Positions 1 to 7,810 of a stretch of 11,415 nucleotides of DNA are shown here, piece after piece. Positions within the stretch are counted from its first letter, which is position 1, and every line of letters begins with the position of its first letter. Position numbers and translations under genes: made by a program. The stretch is from Trichosporon coremiiforme (taxonomy: Eukaryota; Basidiomycota; Tremellomycetes; Trichosporonales; Trichosporonaceae), in the NCBI GenBank assembly GCA_039545355.1, contig BCJJ01000130.1, positions 1 to 11,415 on the forward strand, written 5' to 3'. A model generated the notes under the pieces. The model ran no database searches, was not told the origin of the DNA, and saw nothing but the letters and a program-made list of their open reading frames with translations.

Positions 1-2419
1 CCATGGGCGAGACGCCACTGACCGCAGGCGAGATGACTCCGACACTCGAGTCGAAGATCTCGATCGAGCCCATGACTGGCGTTGCCTCGGCGGTAGAGGA
101 CGGCTGGGGCTGGATTTGAGCCAAGTAGTCGTTAATCGACACTGGCTGCGCTCCCGTCCCATTCATGGAGACGTCCGACTGCGGCGAAACAGACTGGCTA
201 CGTGGAGGCGTCATACTCGACCATCGAGGAGCGCCCGGGCCAGAGTGAGGGGAGATGTCAGAGTAGCCATTGTCGATCGTCTCGCCGTCAGAATCGACAA
301 CCTTCTCTCCGGTCTGGGCGACCGCGCACTCCATGGCGAGCTTCTGAAGATCCTCGACCGTCAACCCGCCGGAGAGAACCGCCGGCGATGGATCCTCGGC
401 TGGCTCCTTCGCCTTGTTCTTCCGCGGCCGACCTCTTGGTCGTCCTGTCTTCGTCGGCGTGGCCGAAGTCGGTTTGGGAGCAGTCGCCTTTGGAGCCTTT
501 GTAGCTTTTGGCGCCTTCGGTTCCGCCGTCTTCGATTTGGGTGGGGGCTTGATCTTTAGCTTGATCTTCTTTGCGGGTTGGGAAGAAGACTGACCCTCCG
601 TGGCATTTGCCTCCGCCGGAGTACCGTCTGCTGGTTGTGTCGACTGTACCGTTGCCGCCTCGTTGGCCCCTTCAGTGATCTCTTCAGCAGCTTGTTCGAC
701 CGACGCCTCAGCGCTACCCTCAGCCGAGCTCTTCTGAGACGCAATGCCCTTCGCGGACTCAGACTGACGTTTCCGGCCGGGTCGCTTGGGTCGGAGGTCA
801 ACGAAATGCGGATTCGTCTGCTTCGCAATGTAGACCTGCCACTCTTCTGGAAGCGGAGGTGACTGAATGTCGTCGGCCTTCGTCACCAACCGTACTCGGT
901 CGAAGGGAGCAGGTGCCGTCTGTTGGATCATGCGGTCGATATACGCCTGGACGGTCTCACCTAGGAGACGATCGGGGTTTCCCTTCCCGAACCTGTCCCC
1001 GATCAAGTGCGTAAGCTTTCGCTTTTTGAGACAGACAGCGCAGTTGCACATGCCCATGCAAACGGGACAAATGAAGGATCGGTCTTCCTCATCAAACACA
1101 AAGTAACTGTATCTGCAAGTCAGTTTCGCCGAAGAGCTGCCGAACTCACCGCTTGCAACACGGCTCGCAGAACGAGTTGGTGCATTTCGGGTTCACGTTT
1201 CGGCACTCCATCTTTGCGCGATGTGTCTTGCGCTTGCACTGGTGACAAGCCACCCCTGGCAGTTGCTGCCGGTCAGCTTAACGTCCAGGACGTGCAGCTT
1301 ACCGAGTAGTGGACCTGGGGAGCTGGTGCCGGCTTTTCGGCGGGCGATTCCTTTTTCGTATCCTCGTCCAGATCGATGCCCTCCGCGGCTTCGATTACAG
1401 GGTCTAGAGTCTTCCATCGGAAGTCTGCACCGACCCCGCCGACCTCGGGCTCCTCTCCCTCGGCGAGTTCTCCTCCTTCTCCGTCGCCGAAGCGCCAGCG
1501 TCTCTCCTCTCCTTCAGTCAGACTGGTAGAGTCGTAGTACTCTCCACTGTTGATGGCTCGATTGACTTTCCTCTCGGGACGGATCTCGACGCATGCCATC
1601 CTATGCTTACGCCCAGGGGCTGGCAGACCGATTACGTGCCCCCATCGATCCCGGTGCTCCTTCCTCGGACCCTTCCTCTTCTTGGCCTTCGAGGAGGACG
1701 GTTGCGCGGAAGATACGGGGGTTGCCGGAACGGACGCCGTGAGGCCGAGCTCGACAAGGAGCGAGGCATTCTTGGACATGTTTTCGCGTCGCAACCGCTC
1801 ATCTGTCGTCAGTGCTTGCTCGTGACAGCCACCCACACTCATCGTCTTCCTCCCCGTCAGCATCCTGTGAAGGAGAATCACTTCGCTGCGTTCCAGAAGC
1901 CAACATCCCCGGCGCGTGCAGAGATGGCGAAGGGTGCTCAAGAGCGGGGAGCGATGTTGATGCGGCCGCATGGAGCGAGGGAGCATGTGAATGCAATGGC
2001 GGTTTTGTCGGATGAGTTGGATCGTGCGAAGAGGGCGCATGACCGTCTAAGGGGGAGATTGTCGGTGTCGCTCGCGTGTGCAGAGACGGGGCGTGAGTCT
2101 GCAACGGCGGGATCGCGGCATGTAAGGAAGGACCATGGGAGTCGGAGGGGGTAATCGTGGGCCGTTGCTGAGTGTGCAGGGAAGGACCATGCGATCGAAG
2201 GGGCGCAATATCTGGTGGCCGCTGAACATGCAGTGACGGTGGAGGGATTGGCAGTGGTGGGATCAATGGCGGAGCATGGAGAGATCGGTGATGATTACTC
2301 AGAGCCGGTATCGACGAGCGGACGGGCTGCTCCTTTGAACCGTTACCTGCACCGGAATGAGGGGGCCTGTCCGAGGAGTCTCCCCGCTGAGTGTTCGACG
2401 AGGGCGCTGCCGGATCCAT
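1..2419 (-). CDS. Zinc-finger (zf-4CXXC_R1) and AT-hook nuclear protein, C-terminus cut by window edge
   Basis: Four exons on the minus strand: 2419-1837, 1802-1303, 1265-1150 and 1112 to the window start, giving at least 770 residues with no stop reached. Seen: an 18-residue His/Pro/Ser repeat (residues about 45-168); an acidic joint DGEEDDEYERLRREN across intron 1; CHQCKRKT at 368-375; further Cys at 382, 389, 394, 397, 398; then C415, C418, C422, C424, C427. That makes four CXXC pairs (368/371, 394/397, 415/418, 424/427), the zf-4CXXC_R1 pattern. A basic KKIKLKIKPPPK (581-592) and a double AT-hook GRPRGRPRK (623-631) follow, then a Ser/Pro-rich tail. Known: this finger occurs in CDCA7/R1 and other chromatin proteins. 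Inferred: a nuclear DNA- or chromatin-binding regulator; no JmjC domain is seen in the visible part. The start at 2419 has A at -3 and G at +4, but is uncertain because other ATGs and coding-like frames lie upstream. It is divergent from the NUDIX gene. Confidence 0.78.
1113..1149 (-). other. Intron 3 of the zinc-finger gene (37 nt)
   Basis: Donor GTGAGT, branch-like ACTGAC, acceptor TTGCAG on the minus strand. It splits an Arg codon (CG/A) and joins CEPCCKR to YSYFVFDEEDRS, uniting the two halves of the four-CXXC finger. The fit to the domain makes this the most secure of the three introns. Confidence 0.85.
1266..1302 (-). other. Intron 2 of the zinc-finger gene (37 nt)
   Basis: The minus strand reads GTAAGC at the donor and AAGCTGACCGGCAG at the acceptor. 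Splicing here keeps phase 0 and yields VHYS joined to QLPGVACHQC, starting the zinc finger. A second AG ten bases downstream would put the CHQC frame out of phase. Confidence 0.8.
1803..1836 (-). other. Intron 1 of the zinc-finger gene (34 nt)
   Basis: Reading the minus strand it begins GTGGGT and ends CACTGACGACAG, with CTGAC as a likely branch point. Removing it joins GAG-T to AT-GAG, which makes a Tyr codon and links the acidic DGEEDDE segment to the ERLRRENMSKN helix in frame. A donor two bases upstream (GTGTGG) would give a stop at the junction, so GTGGGT is preferred. Confidence 0.72.
1916..2239 (-). repeat. Coding 54-bp (18-residue) repeat, seven units
   Basis: In the zinc-finger protein the tetrapeptide PSLH (once PSSH) recurs at residues 61, 79, 97, 111, 129, 147 and 165. 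The spacing is 18, 18, 14, 18, 18 and 18 residues. Most copies are preceded by His plus Gly or Ala (SHGPSLH, THAPSLH, GHAPSSH). The codons of PSLH differ between units while the residues stay, so the pattern is held at protein level and supports this reading frame. An earlier weaker copy (RSLH) lies at 45-48. It is probably disordered; its function is unknown. Confidence 0.85.
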
Positions 2420-2732
2420 GCTGGATCTCGTTGTTGTTTCGACGGCGGGAGTCGAATTGAGAGGCTGCGTCGGATTCGGCCACCATCTCAAGCAATTTCC
2501 AGCGGGGTGGAGGCCGATACCGATAAGCAGGACGCTCCTCGCTCGGCACACTCAAGCGCGGGCGAGAGGCTGTCTCTGCAAAGACGCCTGCAAGATTGCG
2601 TCAAGGTCCCTGCTGGATTCGTCCGTGTTGGATTGATACTGTCGCCGGTGTCGCATGGTGGAATGATGGTGCGGAGTGCGAGTGACGCCAGCCGTCTCGC
2701 GTCGAACCCAACAACAACAGTGAACCCACCGT

Positions 2733-2753
2733 CACCGACGTCAAGCGTCGGTG
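2733..2753. repeat. Perfect 8-bp inverted repeat, 5-nt loop
   Basis: CACCGACG (2733-2740) and CGTCGGTG (2746-2753) are exact reverse complements around TCAAG. The left arm runs into GACGTCA, which resembles a CRE/ATF half-palindrome. It lies about 315 bases upstream of the chosen zinc-finger start codon, so it could be a protein-binding site or a leader hairpin. Confidence 0.5.
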
Positions 2754-2827
2754 CCGAGACCTCATTTAGCGGAACGCGGAACCAGATAGACATGAGGTAG
2801 CCACGCAGGAGCCATGAGCACCAACCA

Positions 2828-2837
2828 ATCACGTGAT
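2828..2837. promoter_or_regulatory. E-box palindrome ATCACGTGAT next to CCAAT
   Basis: A 10-bp perfect palindrome centred on CACGTG (2830-2835), overlapped on its left by CCAAT (2825-2829). CACGTG within TCACGTGA is the core bound by fungal bHLH factors of the Cbf1/Pho4/SREBP type, and CCAAT is the HAP-complex core. Binding here is inferred from the motif only. Confidence 0.4.
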
Positions 2838-3014
2838 ATGCCCCAACGAGGGAGTCGATGATGAATTGGGACTCCACCCGCCGATTGCGGATTGATGTAA
2901 CCGAGCATAACGTTTAGGTGGGCTGCATATGGGCTGTGCGCGTGTGCGGCGGCCGGCGGCAAAGGGACTGCGCGCGTTGTGCCTGTGATCGTGAGGTACG
3001 GCAGGTGCGCCTGC

Positions 3015-3022
3015 GACGCGTC
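3015..3022. promoter_or_regulatory. MCB-like box GACGCGTC
   Basis: ACGCGT at 3016-3021 inside an 8-bp palindrome. ACGCGT is the MluI cell-cycle box recognised by MBF-type (Mbp1/Swi6) factors at G1/S in fungi. It sits about 600 bases from the zinc-finger start and 515 from the NUDIX start. One copy could be chance. Confidence 0.3.
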
Positions 3023-3535
3023 AGTCATACCTCATACCTCGCAGAGTGCACACTGCATACTGGATCGCAGCGTGAGCGTGTGGTGTCGATTTAGGTCCGT
3101 CTTCCCCAAAAGTTATGCGGTGTGGGGTCTCCGCTCATGCATGCCTCGCCTTGCCTGGGCCACTGTGCCTCGCTTGCTGCCTCCCTTCTTTATCTCCTTC
3201 GACATCATCATCTCCCCTCTCTCCATCGATACATACCTGACAAGCTTGGACCCCTCACTGTCGCCACCATCCCCAACGAGTCGTGACCGTTGACCACCAG
3301 CCCCTCTCAACAGCACAAGACCTCCTACCGCTCCTTCGCCTCCACTTCCCCTGTGTCCCTATTTCACCAAGCGACCAGACTTGGCCTGTATCAACGAGCG
3401 TTTGTTGTTCAATCTCGGATACAGGTCACCCTTGCCTTCCCTATCCCCATCTTCGACTTGTCTCGATCCCGTTGCGAGCATTCAACCCCTCAGCCTTTCC
3501 CCGACCCCACAGCTCACACTGCATAAGCTTGCGCA

Positions 3536-5242
3536 ATGTCAATGGGTATGTCGCGTACTGACTGGACACCAGATGACTTCTGGAAACTTACCATCACAGA
3601 CGTCGCGCCCGCACAGAATGTGCTGTCTCTCATCCAGAGCTTGCGCTCTACCCCACCCCGACTGATCCTCTCTCCTCCCTCCCAACCACGCCGTGCCAGT
3701 GTCGCTCTCATCCTGCGGATGCGGCCCGCGCCGGAGCTCGTGTTCGAGGGTAACGAACCCGCCGGCTACACGGGACCGGTTGTGCCGGCTGACGAGTTTG
3801 GAATCGGCCTTCCATTCGATGACTTCCTTCGTCTCGGTGAGTCTAAACAGTCGCCGTTTCTGAACCTGCGACATGCATGGAACCTGTGGGGCAACTTGTT
3901 CTAGGCGGCAACGTGACGCCCAGGCGACTCAGTTACCGGCGTCACCGTATTATCTATCCGCCTCCGTACTAACTCCTCGCAGACTGGGTCAATCACCCGG
4001 AAACGGTCCCCGAGCTTCTCTTCATCCGTCGAGCCCCTGCCGGCGGTGCGTCGAGCGGCTCTGCCTCTCGTTGGTCGAGCCACATTGCTTTCCCAGGTGG
4101 TCGCCAGGAGCCCTCAGACGAGTCATCCGTCTATACGGCCCTGCGTGAGACCTGGGAGGAGGTCGGCATCGACCTCGCCGAGTCGGATTTTGTGCAGGTC
4201 GGACGCCTGGACGAGCGTGAGATCACGACAAGTCTGGGCAAGCGCCTGCTGATGATTTTGAGCCCCTTTGGTGAGTAAAGCTACAGCTGCCTCGGATTTA
4301 GCTAACAATGCAGTCTTCCTCCAGACCTCTCCGTTCAGCCCGACGCCCGAGCTCCAGCCGTCTGAGGTTTCGACCGTCCACTGGATCCCTCTATCTTCCC
4401 TCGCCCCGCCCTTCGAGCAGAGCCAGTGGGCGCACATCGACATTGACATCAGCACGCGACTGAGCCCGCGCAACCAGCTGATCCGCTGGGCGCTCCGCGG
4501 ATTAGTCGGCAAGATGCAGTTCGGCTGCATCCTTCTCCCCGACGAGCCCGACTATGTCGCCGAGGGCTTCGACATGAACATGGATTTCGAGCAGCCTGTC
4601 GACGGCGGCAGCGGAACATGGTACGACGCGAAGAGCGGAAGGCGGTTGCTGCGCCTCTGGGGTCTGTCGCTCGGCATGACTCTCGACCTCGTCGCGCACT
4701 GCCAGCAGGACACGATCCTGATCAACGGCAACGTGCCCCGCAGCCGATCGACGTCTACGGGATCGTCGCCGGAGCGGTCGATCTTCGGCCCTAAGACGCC
4801 AGTCACTGTGCAGTCGTCTTTTGACGCGCACTGGTTCCCCGAGGAGTCTGGCGGCGCAAGGGTCACGACAATGACGCAGGGCAGCGGCACGCGCCGCAAG
4901 CCGAGCGTCACGATCGTCGACAAGCGCCGCCGCGGCGTCGGACCCGGCGTCACCGCCGTCTTCCCCCGCTTCTCTTACCCTGACGTCAACTTCTGGATTT
5001 GGGTCTTCGGCCGCAGGTACCGACAGGTCGTGCGTGCGTGGGAGGAGAGCGTCCACGGTCCCGACCGCGCGAGCGACAGGCGTGTGAACTGGTCGGGCGC
5101 TGCGCTCTCGACCTTCTACGCCGCGGTGCGAAACGCGTTAGTCGTCGCGATCCTGCTCCGCGGTCTGGCCACGCTCGGCGGTGTCGCCGGTCTGACCTGG
5201 TGGCTCTTCCGCCACTTAGGCGCGAGCAGTGCGGAGCTGTAA
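3536..5242 (+). CDS. NUDIX hydrolase, PCD1/NUDT7-like, with C-terminal membrane segment
   Basis: Exons 3536-3836, 3983-4270 and 4314-5242 encode 505 residues. Seen: ELLFIRRA leads into SRWSSHIAFPGGR (FPGG at 137-140), then the NUDIX helix with E147, R155, E156, E159, E160 and G162 (REtwEEvGI). The gap from G140 to E147 is one residue longer than in textbook MutT, as in the CoA-diphosphatase branch. Next come DEREITTSLGKRLLMILSPFV, a conserved-looking LRLWGLSLGMTLDL (about 309-322), a basic Ser/Thr-rich linker, and a hydrophobic stretch at 471-495 (interrupted by R479) with a short tail. Known: such enzymes hydrolyse nucleoside diphosphates linked to another moiety, often CoA or nucleotide sugars, using Mg-bound Glu residues of the REXXEE helix. 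Inferred: a membrane-anchored organelle-facing hydrolase; the substrate is not determinable here. The start is the first ATG after an ATG-free leader. Confidence 0.88.
3837..3982 (+). other. Intron 1 of the NUDIX gene (146 nt)
   Basis: Donor GTGAGT, textbook branch TACTAAC at 3967-3973, acceptor CGCAG. It joins CTC-G to AC-TGG (Asp101, then WVNHPETVPE) in frame. It is three to four times longer than the other introns in the window. If retained, translation stops at 3902-3904. Confidence 0.85.
3913..3945 (+). repeat. Intronic inverted repeat (8-bp stem, 17-nt loop)
   Basis: GTGACGCC (3913-3920) and GGCGTCAC (3938-3945) are exact reverse complements inside NUDIX intron 1, upstream of the branch point. 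In the pre-mRNA this would fold into a GC-rich hairpin. Confidence 0.5.
4271..4313 (+). other. Intron 2 of the NUDIX gene (43 nt)
   Basis: Donor GTGAGT, branch-like GCTAAC at 4301-4306, acceptor ATGCAG. It joins CCC-TTT-G to TC-TTC, restoring MILSPFVFLQTSPF across the junction. Confidence 0.9.
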
Positions 5243-7810
5243 GAAGAGCGAGCAGTAGCGAGCTAAGCAGATGAGTTTGTGAGCGGCGCGGAGGAGATTG
5301 CGGAGGAATGAGCGTAGAGCTGTAGCAGGAGCGGTGAGGAGCAGCGCTGAGCTGTTGAGCTGTAGAAGAGCAGATGATTCTGCCAGTCTTAGACACTTGA
5401 TACAGAGAAGACAGGAGACGGCCCCGTTGTTATTACTAGGATTTCATAGCTTTCACCCGCCATAGGCGTTCATGATGTATCTCGCATTACCCTAAGACTT
5501 GGACTCGAGAGTCTTGTCTTTCCTCCGTATTCCGGCTATCGCATTGTTCACACAGCCTCGACCGGGTGATGTGTACCCGGCTGTGTGTGCCCACAACCAT
5601 GTGTCAGCACTGACTCTGTCTCACCTCCATGCCTCCGTCGCCAGTGCCCAGTGCGCCCCTCCTCTGTTTCTTGCGCCCTCCTTGCGCCCCTCGTCGTCCA
5701 CCTCTTCCCAACCGAAGCAAGCAGTGCACAAGCGCTCTCTGTTGGTGAGAGGGTAAGAGAAAGCAGAGAGGATTACACACCTGAATCGCTGTCTAGATGC
5801 TGAAGCACCCGTGCTGAGTAACTCGAGAGTAACACGCTTGTATGATCTGCTTGAACAGGGCCATGCAATTTGAGGGGTCGCCATTCGGCGCATTACAGGC
5901 TAAACTCGATCTTTTGCGGTGCTCTATCCACTCCGACCAACACCTGAATCTCTGCTCAACGCATGCACTGAGGTCTTCGGGGGGAGACAGCTGAGAAGAG
6001 TTGAGAAGGGGTGAGGGAGGTGGAAGAGGAAGACATCGGTCAATCTCGGCACTGGATGGTGGCTTGGTGCCCGATCCCCAGTCCTCGTCGGTCCGAAGCA
6101 GCCTCGCCACGCTACCCACTTCGCCACCACGGCCCAAAGCATCTTTGCATCGGGCGCTGCATCCACTTCTCCGATGCATGCATCGGAAGTTGCGGCGATC
6201 ATTTGGGTTCAAGTCTTGGCAGGGACAGCGCTAACGGCGCCGTGCGGAGTATGCGGCGACTGCGGGGTCTCACCTCTTACGCACTACTGGGGCCGTGCCG
6301 AGGCACACTGGCCCGGGGGATTGTGCGTTGTTCTGGACGACTGTGTTCGATTCCTCTGTCTCGAGAAAGACACTCTTCAGGATGTTCGGACGCCTGCTGG
6401 TGTGTGTTGCTTAGTTAGAGGGAGGATTATGGGGGAGTATGGATGTGTGCTGGGGTGGAGGAGTCGCCACCGCGGAGCACCGCTCACCCCTTCATCACAA
6501 GGCGAAGATCGGCCGCCCCCTGGCCATGGCGCTCCTCACCTCTGCTATAGCTGCGACAACTGGAACGTAGAGAATCATGCATGTCACGGATTCTGCGTAC
6601 CCCATCTGCCGGCGAGAGAGTATCAATGGGAAAGGCAGAGATGAGTGTTGCGATAGTGCCGAGGGCCAGTGTGGCGGTTGCACCTCCCAGCCTCCTGGCC
6701 TCCTGGACGCCATCTTCCAATCGCGCACCAACTGCAGTCCTCTGCGCTTTCCTTCACTCGGATTCTTCCCGATGCGCAATGCTTGTGTCGTCTCCAGAGG
6801 AAGACGCACGGACCCAATCTCTCTCTGCCGTACACCTCGAAACGAGCCCCGCAAGCTCCGGGCGGCCAGCATCTTTCCGTCCCTTACGACGACACTTAAT
6901 CACCGCGAGACCCCGCCCGCGACCTCCTCTGGTCTTGTACCGTCCCTCCAACTCAAAGAGCACCCCAAACGCTGCCAAGAACAAAGAGTTTGCATAGCTC
7001 AACGGGCTGTAGCCTCGTCTATCCTCCTGCTCGTTCCGCCGCTAGCGTGTGATCGGTATGAGACACCGCTGCGTGAATCGGCGGTGAGGAATTGGCCGTA
7101 ACGGCCACGACGTAGGCCACGGAGTCGGTGTCCCGACCTGATTATACCAGATACAACTACCTGGGCTGACTGAATGTGATGCCTACTCTATCATTTCTCA
7201 AGGTACATGATCCGGACACCTCTCCTCTCTTTTGACACACCTGGAAGACCGCTTGAAGGGGAGTTGGACTAGCTCGCTGGACTGAGAGGGGGGATGTACG
7301 GCTCTCGGACATCGGACTGCGGCGAACGGACTGTTTGACTACCGTCACACGCGCGCACGGCTGGACTCCGTTTCAACCAGCCGAGTTACATCTGACTGCA
7401 CAGGCCGTGCGCCCTTATCCCGTGCAGCTCATAGCAAAGGCTCGACCTGTGCACCTGTGCTTAACAATCCGGCTGCCCGTCTGGTCTGTGGGCTCCGCTG
7501 CAGTCACGTTTGCCCATGAGTGCCCGTCTGAAATATCTGGACCAGGTCAGAGTTACTCTGTCCGAGACTGCAGAGATGATGTCAACATGGATTTGAATTG
7601 ATGATAGTCTGCATGCGAATGCGGGCGTGATTGCACTATGCTCTAGAGATGATCTGCTGTTTGCTTTTTCCTACGATGCTGATGCTACTGTGGACGCTCC
7701 TGGCGCTGTGTTTGTGATGTCGGCTGAGGTGCGCCTGTCGTCTGGCCACACGATGGGAAGAAAGTGGAGGTGAGCGTGAGATCGGGGAGGCGCTCGCTAC
7801 GCTCGCGCGC
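5243..7810. other. 2.6-kb convergent intergenic region without a supported gene
   Basis: It lies between the stop codons of the plus-strand NUDIX gene and the minus-strand F-box-like gene. The first 150 bases are probably NUDIX 3' UTR, with the heptamer GAGCTGT at 5317, 5349 and 5357 plus a copy at 5234 ending in the stop codon. Open frames of 60-174 codons exist on both strands, but none shows a recognised domain, matching splice signals or the C/G third-base bias of the real genes. At 6139-6187 there is a GCATC cluster ending in an 18-bp palindrome. Small hairpins occur at 5562-5580 (CCGGGT/ACCCGG) and 7094-7106 (GGCCGT/ACGGCC). The minus frame 6484-7041 is treated as a finding. I see no tRNA or transposon end. 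Confidence 0.6.
6170..6187. repeat. Perfect 18-bp palindrome
   Basis: TCCGATGCATGCATCGGA reads the same on both strands with no spacer. It ends a 49-bp stretch that also holds direct GCATC copies at 6139, 6147 and 6159. It is in non-coding DNA, so codon constraint does not explain it. Confidence 0.6.

Larger units (their letters stand above)
2420..3535. promoter_or_regulatory. Divergent intergenic region between zinc-finger and NUDIX genes
   Basis: About 1.1 kb separates the two start codons, and both promoters must lie here. On the NUDIX side, 3160-3535 is pyrimidine-rich on the plus strand and lacks ATG for roughly 390 bases before 3536, typical of a fungal transcription start zone and 5' leader. 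On the zinc-finger side the leader is not ATG-free. Short symmetrical sites at 2733-2753, 2828-2837 and 3015-3022 are listed separately. Two adjacent TCATACC heptamers lie at 3025-3038. No tRNA or other gene is evident. Confidence 0.6.

Noticed and set aside
2488..2877. 129-codon minus-strand frame as a first exon of the zinc-finger gene
   Set aside because: Codon use is poor (runs of GTT), and joining it through GTATCA to TTGCAG only leads into a frame that still needs a second doubtful intron. It is kept as uncertainty, not annotated.
3283..3665. Plus-strand frames of 78-94 codons before the NUDIX gene
   Set aside because: They lie in the pyrimidine-rich leader, start only at non-ATG codons and overlap the real first exon in other frames.
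5621..6212. Overlapping minus-strand frames of 90-139 codons
   Set aside because: Low-complexity, Cys/Arg/Ser-rich translations with no domain; the purine-rich plus strand here explains the absence of stops.
6200..6222. T-arm-like GGGTTCAAGTC suggesting a tRNA
   Set aside because: The flanking stem pairs only through wobbles, and no D-arm, anticodon arm or acceptor stem can be placed upstream.
6581..6997. 138-codon plus-strand frame with a true ATG in the large gap
   Set aside because: Third positions are mixed, unlike the C/G-ending codons of the real genes, the start context is weak, and no domain or splice support exists.
7094..7106. GGCCGT/ACGGCC hairpin as a terminator
   Set aside because: The 1-nt loop, absence of a T-run and eukaryotic context make an intrinsic terminator meaningless here; it is a short chance palindrome in GC-rich DNA.
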